From Oscillospiraceae bacterium (GTDB lineage: Bacteria; Bacillota; Clostridia; Oscillospirales; Acutalibacteraceae), in contig WQRM01000074.1 in the NCBI GenBank assembly GCA_009786735.1, positions 1-7,684 of the forward strand: 7,684 nucleotides of DNA, given 5' to 3'. Both the position numbers and the translations under genes were made by a program. Below are positions 1 through 6,600 of the stretch, one piece after another (within the stretch, counting starts at the first letter, position 1; each line of letters opens with the position of its first letter). A model generated the notes under the pieces. The model saw only the letters and a program-made list of their open reading frames with translations, ran no database searches and had not been told where the DNA came from.

Positions 1-484
1 GCAGCCCCGCCAGCACGGGAATGAGTGCGAGGTTGAAGTTTGCGCCCAGCTGCACCACCGCCGCCGCCGCTCGCATGAGTTCCGCCAAGCCCGGCAGCAG
101 CAGAATTAGCGCCAGCATGCTGCCGACGATTTCGAGGGTGCGGCGCATTTTTTCGTCTTCGGGCAGGATGGAGAAAGCGTAGGCCATCAGCATGATCACG
201 CCCATCGCCAGTGCGCCCGAGCGCAGCACGCGCATAAAACTGCCCTGCAGCATGTTCAGCAGCTGGTTGATGATGTCGCGCGGGGACACGTTGAGCAGAC
301 CGTATAGATCTATGTCGCCCAAGCCGAGGTCAGCGAGCAGGTCGCGGGTTTCGGGCGGGAGGGTGTCGGCGAGTTGTCCGGCACCACTGGCATCCAACTG
401 CGCGTCGATGTTGGGCGTATAGGCTTGGGCGGAAATGGCGAAGGCGGCGAGCAATAGCAGCGTAACCAGTGCTTTTTTCCACAT
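1..484 (-). CDS. spoIIIAE: Stage III sporulation protein AE, N-terminal part (runs off the left edge)
   Basis: The 161 codons present begin with ATG at 484 and stay open to the window edge; B. subtilis SpoIIIAE is about 400 residues, so more than half is missing. The protein is a polytopic mother-cell membrane component of the SpoIIIA-SpoIIQ channel. Residues 1-21 (MWKK, a Leu/Ala-rich core, then AQA before YTP) look like a signal peptide. A short soluble stretch (about 22-85) with an LPPETRDLL motif follows, then hydrophobic segments at about 88-106 and 119-136 and the start of a third near 150. The start lies 5 bases after the spoIIIAD stop, and its ribosome binding site (GAGG) is in the last codons of spoIIIAD. 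Identification rests mainly on position as fifth gene after AA-AD, plus the signal peptide and membrane topology; the residues seen fit the family. Confidence 0.9.
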   Translation of the reverse strand, partial: MWKKALVTLLLLAAFAISAQAYTPNIDAQLDASGAGQLADTLPPETRDLLADLGLGDIDLYGLLNVSPRDIINQLLNMLQGSFMRVLRSGALAMGVIMLMAYAFSILPEDEKMRRTLEIVGSMLALILLLPGLAELMRAAAAVVQLGANFNLALIPVLAGL

Positions 485-489
485 GTGTT

Positions 490-894
490 TTATCCTCGTA
501 TCAGTCCTACCGCAAGTTGCGCGATGCTCATGAGCATCGGCAGGGTGAGCGCCAAAATGAGCAGACGACCGCCCAGTTCCACGATGTTTGCCAGGGAGCT
601 TGACCCACTGTCGCGGCAAATATCAGCGGCAATTTGCGTGGTGATGCAAATGCCCAGCGCCTGCACCAGCATGGTGAAAGCGTTGTTGCCACCCAGCAGA
701 TTGTCCGCACCCAGTGGGGTGTAGGCGAGAATCTCCTGCACACCGGCGATGAGCTGCTGCAGCGAGCTAAAGGTGAGCAAGACCACCGCAAGAATGCCGC
801 CGAGTTGCACGAAGATGGCGAACTCTGGTTTGATTTGCCGCACAATGAGCGCCGCGATGGCTGCGATGATGGCGGCGATGCCAAGCTGAATCAT
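490..894 (-). CDS. spoIIIAD: Stage III sporulation protein AD
   Basis: 134 residues, almost the same as the B. subtilis protein (133). A small integral membrane protein of the SpoIIIA channel complex in the mother-cell-derived membrane around the forespore. Hydrophobic segments are visible at about residues 2-18 (starting MIQLGIAAIIAAIAAL), 26-43, 75-92 and 108-130. The central stretch with YTPLGADNLLGGNNAF and the later ICITTQIAADICRDSG look like the conserved family core. ATG overlaps the spoIIIAC stop as ATGA (4 bases). No good Shine-Dalgarno sequence precedes it, so translation is probably coupled to spoIIIAC. Function is assigned by family and operon position. Confidence 0.95.
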   Translation of the reverse strand: MIQLGIAAIIAAIAALIVRQIKPEFAIFVQLGGILAVVLLTFSSLQQLIAGVQEILAYTPLGADNLLGGNNAFTMLVQALGICITTQIAADICRDSGSSSLANIVELGGRLLILALTLPMLMSIAQLAVGLIRG

Positions 895-1085
895 ATCGGT
901 AACACCGACGACACGGTTTCAAGCAGGCGCAGCAGCTCGGGGATGAGCATCATCAAAATCACTACGATGCCTGCCAGCACCACCAGCATGCCGTATTCCT
1001 CCCGCCCGATTTTGGCGAGAATCTGCTGCAAAATGGCCACGATCAACCCGACCGATGCGATGCGAATAATCAGCGTTAAGTCCAT
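891..1085 (-). CDS. spoIIIAC: Stage III sporulation protein AC
   Basis: 64 residues, close to the 68 of B. subtilis. A very small membrane protein with two hydrophobic helices (about 4-24 and 33-50) joined by the charged turn KIGREEYG, which is typical of SpoIIIAC. It is part of the mother-cell half of the SpoIIIA-SpoIIQ transenvelope channel needed for late forespore sigma-G activity. The ATG at 1085 has a strong ribosome binding site (GAGGAG) that overlaps the stop codon of spoIIIAB. The 3' end overlaps spoIIIAD by the ATGA arrangement. Confidence 0.95.
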   Translation of the reverse strand: MDLTLIIRIASVGLIVAILQQILAKIGREEYGMLVVLAGIVVILMMLIPELLRLLETVSSVLPI

Positions 1086-1090
1086 GGTAA

Positions 1091-1098
1091 ACTCCTCA
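1091..1098 (-). promoter_or_regulatory. Ribosome binding site of spoIIIAC, overlapping the spoIIIAB stop
   Basis: The minus strand reads TGAGGAGT, where TGA is the spoIIIAB stop and GAGGAG pairs with the 16S rRNA tail. Five bases separate it from the spoIIIAC ATG. This is the clearest Shine-Dalgarno sequence within the spoIIIA operon seen here and fixes the start of the 64-residue spoIIIAC. Confidence 0.8.
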
Positions 1099-1596
1099 TA
1101 TGAACAAAATCATGACGGTTAATCCCGCCAGCACACCGAGGGTGAAGGCCGCTTTGCCGCGGGTGTCGCGCACGGCGCGGGCTTGGTCGAGCTGCGTGGT
1201 CAGCAGGCTTTCGTGCAACTGCAGGGCTTCGCGCTGGCCGGCGGCGTCGCTTGCGCCAAGCAACTGCCCCAGCGAAAGCAGATGCCTGCGGTCGTCGTCT
1301 TTCAGCCCATGCCCGGGCGATTGCAGCGCGCCTTGCCACGCCTGCGGGAAGTCCACGCCGGTGTTCATGCTATGTAAGCAGCGCGGCAAAAACGCCGGGT
1401 GCTGCGCTTGTTCGCACAGGTCGGCGACCATGGTTTGCACGGGCGGGCGGCTGTATTGCAGCTGTGCACGCAGCTGCGCGAGCATTTGCAGGCACAGCTC
1501 CAGCTGGCGGGCGCGTTGCATCATCGTGCGGGAAATGAGCGCGCCCGTGCCCGCGCAAGCCAAGAAAATCAGCGTCATGGCGATATAGTTGAGCAT
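1096..1596 (-). CDS. spoIIIAB: Stage III sporulation protein AB
   Basis: 166 residues (about 171 in B. subtilis). An N-terminal membrane segment (about 4-22, TLIFLACAGTGALI) precedes a helical soluble domain, and a C-terminal membrane segment (about 149-166, TLGVLAGLTVMILFI) closes the protein. This is the usual SpoIIIAB layout, a family related to type II secretion GspF proteins. Family signatures visible are the QLELCLQMLAQLRAQLQYSRPPV region (about 31-53) and LSLGQLLGASDAAGQ (about 107-121). The start at 1596 lies inside spoIIIAA (22-base overlap) and has only a weak purine-rich stretch ahead of it. A second in-frame ATG at 1578 would overlap the spoIIIAA stop as ATGA but would remove part of the first membrane segment, so the upstream start is preferred. 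Part of the mother-cell SpoIIIA channel complex, probably working next to the SpoIIIAA ATPase. Confidence 0.93.
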   Translation of the reverse strand: MLNYIAMTLIFLACAGTGALISRTMMQRARQLELCLQMLAQLRAQLQYSRPPVQTMVADLCEQAQHPAFLPRCLHSMNTGVDFPQAWQGALQSPGHGLKDDDRRHLLSLGQLLGASDAAGQREALQLHESLLTTQLDQARAVRDTRGKAAFTLGVLAGLTVMILFI

Positions 1597-2561
1597 AATT
1601 TTTCACGTTCTTTCAGTTGCAGATAATTACGCATTACGCATTGCGCATTACGCATTTCAATCTGTATGAGCCAGTCAAATGCGTGCAGCAGCTGCCGCAC
1701 CACCGGGCGAGTGAGCGCTTCGTCCACGCTGCCTGCGTGCACGGTGGCAGCGAAGCTCACGCCTGCGTGCATGCCGGTCTGCAGCGCTGCCACGTCTTCG
1801 TCGCCGCCGAGTTCGTCGCAGACCATCACCTGCGGTGCTAGACTGCGCAAGGCGAGCATGATGCCCTGCCCTTTGGGGTAGCCGCTGAGGACATCGGTGT
1901 TCACGCCCACATGGCAGCAAGGCATGCCGTTGCGTGTGCCGGCGAGCTCGCCGCGCTCGTCGATAACGGTCACGCGCAGACCGTGGTTATCCGAAAGCCG
2001 GCGGGATAAATCGCGTAGCAAGGTGGTTTTGCCGCTGCCGGGTGGCCCTGTGATGAGCACGCTGGGCAGCTGCCCGCCGGTGTAAATCTTGCTGCAAAGC
2101 TCGGCGGCTGTGCCGGGGATTTCCCGCGCCACGCGCAGGTTCACGCTGGAGATTTCACGCACGGCGCTCACTTGCCCGTGTTCAAGCACTGCGGTGCCGC
2201 ACAGCCCTGCGCGGTGACCGCCGGGCAAGGTGATGTAGCCGCGCGCGATGTCTTGGGTGTAGCTGTGCACGGAAAACTCACACAGGCTGCGCAGGATTTG
2301 CGCCAGTTGCTCGGCGGTCAGGCGCAGGCAATCGTTGCGCCAAAGAGGGGTGACGCGCTGCGAGGCGGTGATGTAATGCGGGCCACTCGGCAGGGTGAGC
2401 GACAGTGCCGCACCGGCGCGCATGCGGATTTCGGTGGTCTGCGTGCGCAGGTCGTCGGGCACGCAGGCGAGGATGTCTCGCACGAAGGCGGGCAGGTGAG
2501 ACGCGGCTTGGTCAAAGGGCTTTGCGCCAAGTGATAAAACCAAAGCAAACACCCCCTTCAC
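1575..2561 (-). CDS. spoIIIAA: Stage III sporulation protein AA, secretion-type ATPase
   Basis: 328 residues as drawn (about 307 in B. subtilis). A cytosolic mother-cell ATPase of the secretion-ATPase/RecA-like class that powers or gates the SpoIIIA-SpoIIQ channel. The N-terminal domain includes EIRMRAG (44-50) and HSYTQDIARGYITLPGGHRAGLCG (99-122), typical of the family. Walker A is GPPGSGKTT (172-180), followed by VIDERGE (199-205); Walker B is VMVCDE (245-250), followed by LGGDED and ATVHA (272-276). The first codon drawn is GTG at 2561. A strong Shine-Dalgarno AAGGGGG (2558-2552) lies inside the ORF, 8 bases before an in-frame TTG at 2543, so translation may really begin there (322 residues) or at GTG 2552. 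The C-terminus is odd: after AFDWLIQIE (294-302) the tail is encoded by a heptameric DNA repeat (about 303-313) instead of the Gly/Pro-containing end I would expect. First gene of the spoIIIA operon. Confidence 0.96.
   Translation of the reverse strand: MKGVFALVLSLGAKPFDQAASHLPAFVRDILACVPDDLRTQTTEIRMRAGAALSLTLPSGPHYITASQRVTPLWRNDCLRLTAEQLAQILRSLCEFSVHSYTQDIARGYITLPGGHRAGLCGTAVLEHGQVSAVREISSVNLRVAREIPGTAAELCSKIYTGGQLPSVLITGPPGSGKTTLLRDLSRRLSDNHGLRVTVIDERGELAGTRNGMPCCHVGVNTDVLSGYPKGQGIMLALRSLAPQVMVCDELGGDEDVAALQTGMHAGVSFAATVHAGSVDEALTRPVVRQLLHAFDWLIQIEMRNAQCVMRNYLQLKEREKLCSTISP
1624..1656. repeat. Heptameric tandem repeat (attacgc)n within the 3' end of spoIIIAA
   Basis: Plus-strand units are attacgc (1626-1632), attacgc (1633-1639), attgcgc (1640-1646) and attacgc (1647-1653), then a partial attt. 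Four units with one base change, flanked by taattacg-like bases. From general knowledge, such heptamers occur between genes in many Clostridia and give false peptides of the ITxYALRIT type when translated; the plus strand here reads that way. In this window the array lies in coding sequence and supplies the residues MRNAQCVMRNY near the SpoIIIAA C-terminus. No second copy was seen in the window. Confidence 0.8.
2552..2558 (-). promoter_or_regulatory. Internal ribosome binding site that bears on the spoIIIAA start
   Basis: AAGGGGG on the minus strand overlaps codons 2-4 of the longest spoIIIAA frame. It is ideally spaced (8 bases) for TTG at 2543, and too close for GTG at 2552. Nothing comparable lies upstream of GTG 2561. 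This suggests a 322-residue SpoIIIAA starting with the codon read as Leu7 in the long version. Confidence 0.5.
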
Positions 2562-2572
2562 GCATTTTTACA

Positions 2573-2602
2573 TGCTTATGCAGGGGATGTCCGGGATATT
2601 CC
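2573..2602 (-). promoter_or_regulatory. Putative sigma-E-like promoter of the spoIIIA operon
   Basis: In other spore formers spoIIIA is transcribed in the mother cell by sigma-E (consensus roughly kmATATTT, 13-15 bases, CATACAnT). The minus strand here has GAATATCC (2601-2594), 13 bases, then CATAAGCA (2580-2573). The -35 matches 6 of 8, while the -10 keeps only CATA clearly. Transcription would start near 2566, just 5 bases before the GTG at 2561 but well placed for the Shine-Dalgarno at 2558-2552. The expected regulator and position agree, but the match is partial. The element lies in the 56-base gap after the CDF gene, where no terminator hairpin is visible. Confidence 0.4.
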
Positions 2603-2617
2603 GTTTGCAGCATTCTA

Positions 2618-3502
2618 TCAAAATTGAGTCGGGTTCACATGCACCATGCAATGCTTGACTTTCTCGAACCGGGCTTCGATTTCGTCGTGCACCTGCTGGG
2701 CGATGTCGTGCGCCTGCGCGAGCGTGGCGGCTGCATCGGCGCGGATTTCCACGTCCACGTAAATCTTGTTGCCGAACAAGCGCGTGCGCAGGTTGTCAAT
2801 CCCCAGCACCTGCGGTTGCGCTAAAATGACCTCGCGCATGGCTTGCTGGAGTTCATCATCGCAGGCTTTGTCGGTCATCTTACCAATGGCATCAAGGGCG
2901 ATTTTGACGGCGGTTTTCAGGATAAACAGGCAAATGATGAGCGCCGCCACGCTGTCCATGATGAGGAAACCCAGCATCGCACCCAGGATGCCCACAAAGC
3001 TGCCGATGGACGACAGACCGTCCGCGCGGCTGTGCCAAGCGTCGGCCATCAGTGCGCCGGAGTCAATCTTCTTGGCGGTGGCGCGCACGTACCAAAACAG
3101 CCCCTCCTTCACTCCAATGGATACCACGGCGGCAATCAGCGCGAGCAGCCCCGGCACGGCGATGGTTTCGTAATGCCCCGCCAAAATGCGCTGCACGCCG
3201 CCCCAGCCAATGCCCACACCCACCGAGAACACCAGCAGCGAAAGCAAGAGCGCCGCCACGCACTCAAAGCGCTCGTGACCGTAGGGGTGCTTGGCATCGG
3301 GCTTTTTGCCGGCGAGCTTGATGCCGATCATCACCACCACGGTGCTGATGAGGTCGGCGATGGAATGCACGCCATCGCTGACCATGGCGGTGGAGTGCGC
3401 GAAAATGCCTGCGAACAGCTTGAATGCCGCCAGCAGTATGTTGACGATGATGCTGTGGCGCGCGGTGCGCATGGCGAGTTGCTGTGCTGTTTTTTTCTTC
3501 AT
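2618..3502 (-). CDS. Cation diffusion facilitator (CDF) family divalent metal exporter
   Basis: 294 residues, the usual CDF size. It exports a divalent metal from the cytoplasm, normally by proton antiport as a homodimer. Six hydrophobic segments are visible (about 17-36, 40-62, 81-100, 114-132, 164-182, 184-204), followed by a cytosolic metal-binding domain (about 208-291) ending HCMVHVNPTQF. Metal-site motifs: SDGVHSIAD in TM2 (H46 and D50 at the YiiP-site positions) and DAWHSRAD in TM5 (H157, D161); KHPYGHERFE (71-80) is a hallmark of the FieF/MMT1 branch. The HxxxD/HxxxD pair is common in zinc-type CDFs, but close relatives handle Mn, Fe, Co or Ni, so the substrate is open. ATG 3502 is chosen because AAAGAGGAG stands 7 bases upstream; a longer open frame to 3631 would run through the leader terminator. 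The gene has its own sigma-A promoter and a NiCo-like riboswitch, pointing to metal-induced expression. Confidence 0.95.
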   Translation of the reverse strand: MKKKTAQQLAMRTARHSIIVNILLAAFKLFAGIFAHSTAMVSDGVHSIADLISTVVVMIGIKLAGKKPDAKHPYGHERFECVAALLLSLLVFSVGVGIGWGGVQRILAGHYETIAVPGLLALIAAVVSIGVKEGLFWYVRATAKKIDSGALMADAWHSRADGLSSIGSFVGILGAMLGFLIMDSVAALIICLFILKTAVKIALDAIGKMTDKACDDELQQAMREVILAQPQVLGIDNLRTRLFGNKIYVDVEIRADAAATLAQAHDIAQQVHDEIEARFEKVKHCMVHVNPTQF

Positions 3503-3509
3503 GATAAAA

Positions 3510-3518
3510 CTCCTCTTT
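3510..3518 (-). promoter_or_regulatory. Ribosome binding site of the CDF gene
   Basis: AAAGAGGAG on the minus strand, 7 bases before ATG 3502. It fixes the start, excluding the N-terminal extension that stays open to 3631, and lies downstream of the attenuator terminator, so it is transcribed only after read-through. Confidence 0.85.
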
Positions 3519-3539
3519 CTGTCAGGGTATTCCGCGGGC

Positions 3540-3584
3540 AAAAAAAAAGGCACACCTACGGAACATTTCTGTCCCGCAGATGTG
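3540..3584 (-). terminator. Intrinsic terminator in the CDF leader (riboswitch expression platform)
   Basis: The 5' arm CACATCTGCGGGACA (3584-3570) and the 3' arm TGTTCCGTAGGTGTG (3565-3551) pair over all 15 positions when three G-U pairs are allowed, closing on a GAAA loop. They are followed by CC and nine U (3548-3540). It stands about 37 bases before the ATG of the CDF gene, inside its leader, so it is an attenuator rather than a terminator of yfhO alone. Both arms share bases with the upstream aptamer: the 5' arm contains the 3' strand of helix P4 and the GGGACAG linker, and the 3' arm contains the 3' strand of P1. The two folds exclude each other. Confidence 0.88.
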
Positions 3585-3645
3585 TGAAAGTGTTCATCTG
3601 CTGCCGCTTGCGCAGCCCGGCACCATGGCAAGCCATCGCCTGTTC
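3561..3645 (-). promoter_or_regulatory. Four-way-junction leader RNA, candidate NiCo (czcD) metal riboswitch aptamer
   Basis: The leader folds into four helices: P1 GAACA (3645-3641) with TGTTC (3565-3561); P2 3640-3619, with core ATGGC/GCCAT; P3 GCTGC, GCAA loop, GCGGC (3616-3603); P4 GCAGATG (3601-3595) with CATCTGC (3582-3576). G-rich linkers lie between P2 and P3 (GG plus the first G of P3) and between P4 and P1 (GGGACAGAAA). From established knowledge, NiCo riboswitches are four-way junctions that bind Co2+/Ni2+ (Fe2+ has also been reported) through guanines in two such linkers, sit ahead of CDF transporter genes and switch them on by blocking a terminator. Here P4 and P1 compete with the terminator at 3540-3584, so metal binding should allow read-through. 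The assignment is from memory of the family pattern; a covariance-model search was not run. Confidence 0.75.
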
Positions 3646-3653
3646 AGAGCGCC

Positions 3654-3682
3654 AGTATAGCACAATTTTGCGGCGTTGTCAA
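3654..3682 (-). promoter_or_regulatory. Sigma-A promoter of the CDF gene and its riboswitch leader
   Basis: TTGACA (3682-3677), a 17-base spacer, then TATACT (3659-3654): a perfect -35, ideal spacing and a -10 with one change. The start of transcription is expected near 3646, directly at the 5' edge of helix P1. The -35 begins only 8 bases after the yfhO stop. A near-consensus promoter feeding an attenuator fits control mainly by the riboswitch. Confidence 0.88.
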
Positions 3683-3690
3683 GTGTTTTG

Positions 3691-6600
3691 TTATTCCGCG
3701 CCATATTTTCGCTGCATGCGTTCCACTTCTTCTTGCATGTCGCGCAGATCCTCTTGCGCCTCTTGGATGGCGGCGTTTTGCTCCACGGGTTCTTCGGGCG
3801 GGGGAGCGGGCGCAACCGCTTCGGTTTGCGGCTCGTCGATGCTCACGTCCAGCAAATCATCGCAGGTTTGTCCTTCGATGTCCGACGCGGGCAAGGCTTG
3901 CGTGGGCTCGGGCTGCTCAACGATGGAGTCTTCGGCTGCGGGCTGCTGCCGAGCCTTTTTCTTTGCAAGAATTGGCAGCACAATCGCCAGCGCAAGCATC
4001 AGCACCGAAACAGCGCTGGCTGCCGCACCCAGCACAAGCCCGCGCGGGCGGTAGTGCATCTCGATTTCATGCGTGCCTTCGGGCAGGTCAATGGCGAGGT
4101 AAGCGCCGTTGCCTGTGCTCAACAGCGGCACACGTTGACCGTTGAGGAACACCCGCCAGCTTTCATCAAAGGGGATGGAGGTGAACATCAGCCCGTCCTC
4201 CGGTGCGGTGATGGTACCGGCCAAGCGGGTGTCGCTGAATGCGGTGAGCTGCAGTGCGCCTTGCGACAACACTTCGTAGCCTGCTCGGAAGGTGTCCATG
4301 TCGATGGCGTAGGCATCCAGGCGGAATGAGCCGGAGGTGGCGTTGTTGTGCCGCGGCGTGAGGCGCAGCTCAATTTCAAGCGGCTCGCCTGCGCGGATTT
4401 CGCCGATGTCGATCACGGTGTTGCGGCGGTGGCGTGCTTCGGTGCGATCCGCGCGCATGATATATAGCCCGTGAATGTAGTTGCGGTCAAAGTGGATGTA
4501 CACGTTGGTGTCTGTTTCGCTAATCAACAGCAGCGGGATGACGGCATATTGCCCTTGTGGGCGCTCGCTGAAGCTAATCATGTTGGTGCCGCTGATTTCG
4601 GGGCTAAGGTTGGGGTGAGAAGATGAGCCGTGGTTAATTTGAATCTCAAGCGGGGTGAACACATCCTCTTGCACGTGGCTGGCGCGCTGCCAGAAGTCTT
4701 GTTGCAGGTGAATGGGGTTGTTCATGTGTGCGGTTTCCCATTGGCGCAGGTTGTCGTGCGCCCAAAATGCCACGGACAGGGGATAGCGGTTCTCGAACAC
4801 GGTGAAGCGTTCATAATCCAGCTGCGGGTGGCGTTGATAAATCATGGGGTTGAGCGTTTGCACAAACGAGCTGCCACGCGGCGGGTGATTGTGGTCGTGG
4901 CCGTGGTTTTCCACCAGCCAGCGCAGGTTGTGCATGGCGTTGAAGACCGGCGTGTTGGGGTTGTAGATGTAGCTGTTGATGTGGTTGGAGTCCATGCCCA
5001 GGCGGTTTTGCAGGTTGGCCACGCGCTCGTTGGCCATGGAGCTGAAGGTGGAGATGCCGCGGTAGCCATACCATGCCGGAGCCATGTGGGTGCGGCTGTC
5101 GGTGACCTCCATGCGGGAGAACAATTCGTCGTCAAAGTCCAAGATATTGTTGCGCACGTGTTGGAATTGCACAACGCCCGAGGTGAAGTTTTCGCGCACG
5201 GCGGTGATTCTGAATTGGTTGATGCTGGCCGCGCTCACTTCGGTAATCACTGCGCAAAACAGCAGCAGCGCAAGCCCGGCTTTCCAGCGTTTGTCGCCCT
5301 TCATGTGCGCCAGCAACAGGATGCCGTAGACCAGCAAAAACGCCAGCGTGATGGCAATGGTGATGTAGAAATTGCCGTACACATTGTTGCCGCCGGGATT
5401 GTGTTGCAGCACATGCCGTTGCAGCATGGGCGTGCCCACGCGCTCCACGATGATGACGAATGCTGCCACGCCCACGCCCACGCCAAGCAGCGCTTTGGCC
5501 GAGATATCGCGGATATGCTGGAACGCGCGAAAGGCGATGAACAGCAGCAAAAAGCTGTAGATGAACGAAAAACGGTGGGGTAGGTCATTGGGGAACTTGC
5601 CTGCGTGCCACAACCAGTTGAGAATGTTGACGTTCATGCTGAGGAACATGAAGACCATCAGTGCGCTGTAAACGATTTTTTCGCGCAGCTTGATTTTTGG
5701 TGCAAGCAGGAACAATGGAGCCAGTAGCAAGGCAATCACGCCGCTGTAGACATTGGGCAGGGCGTTCATGCCGTGCCCGCGGTAGGTGACGTTGAGGCTG
5801 GCCATGTGTTGCGCCAAAAAGTCAAAGGCGCTGAAGAACAGGTTGGCGTTGTCGGGCATGCTCGCGCCTGTGGCGGACGACGACTGCAACGCGAAGAACG
5901 TGGGCAGTAGCGCAATGGCCGCAAGCCCACCGGCAAGCAGCGAGCCCGCGCCAAAAGCGAGCATCGCGCGCGGCAAGCGCAGACGGAGTATCTTGGGCTG
6001 GGGTTTGTTCGCTTCGGGCAGTTTGGCTTCAAGCTCATAGTTGCTGAAATACTGCACAAAGAAGAACAGCACGCTGAAAATGCACAGCATGAAGCCCATA
6101 TAAAAGCTGCTGAACATGGCAATGGCCAAACTGACGGCATACAGCGCAAACTTGCCTTTGGTCACGCAATAGTGAATGCCCAGGGCAATCAACGGCAGCA
6201 GCGCAAGGGCATCTAGCCACATCACGTTCCAGTAATAGGCCAGCAGCCACGCGCAAAAGGCATACAAAATGCCGAAGGCTGCAATTGAGAAATTGTTGAG
6301 CCCAAACATCTTCTTGAGCATGTAGGAGAAGGTCACAGCAGCCAGCACGCACTTGATGAGCACCATCACGGCGATGGCCTCGGGCACACGCTGGTGACCA
6401 AACAGCAGCACGGTGATGATGCCAATGGGGCTGGACAGATAGTTGAAGAAGTTGCCCAAAAATCCGCCGCCCAAGCCGCTGTACCAGGAATACAGCAAGC
6501 TGCCGCCGCCGGTCAGGCGCATTTGCAGCTCGCCAAACAGCGGGGCATATTGGTGGAACAGATCCATGTGCAAAATGCTGCGCACGCCGCGTTCGCCGCT

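Noticed and set aside
1624..1656. CRISPR array or ITR-type mobile element at the heptamer repeat
   Set aside because: Units are only 7 bases with no spacers, and there is no inverted repeat, target duplication or transposase nearby.
2562..2617. Terminator between the CDF gene and spoIIIAA
   Set aside because: Only a short imperfect dyad (CGGAATATCCCG) is present, with no following U-tract; read-through from the CDF gene into spoIIIAA is therefore possible.
3503..3631. N-terminal extension of the CDF protein to a start at 3631
   Set aside because: The added residues would be encoded by the aptamer, terminator hairpin and U-tract; the strong ribosome binding site at 3510-3518 fits ATG 3502.
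3540..3645. yybP-ykoY manganese riboswitch as the identity of the leader
   Set aside because: I do not see the two conserved internal-loop motifs of that class; the four-way junction with GGG linkers fits the NiCo class better.
2843..4054. Plus-strand open frame of 403 codons
   Set aside because: Antisense to the CDF gene, its riboswitch leader and the end of yfhO; low-complexity His/Ala/Gln composition, no recognisable domain and no ribosome binding site. A by-product of high GC codon use on the other strand.
4630..5583. Plus-strand open frame of 317 codons rich in Val and His
   Set aside because: Lies wholly opposite the YfhO coding frame, which has clear family motifs; composition is typical of an antisense shadow.
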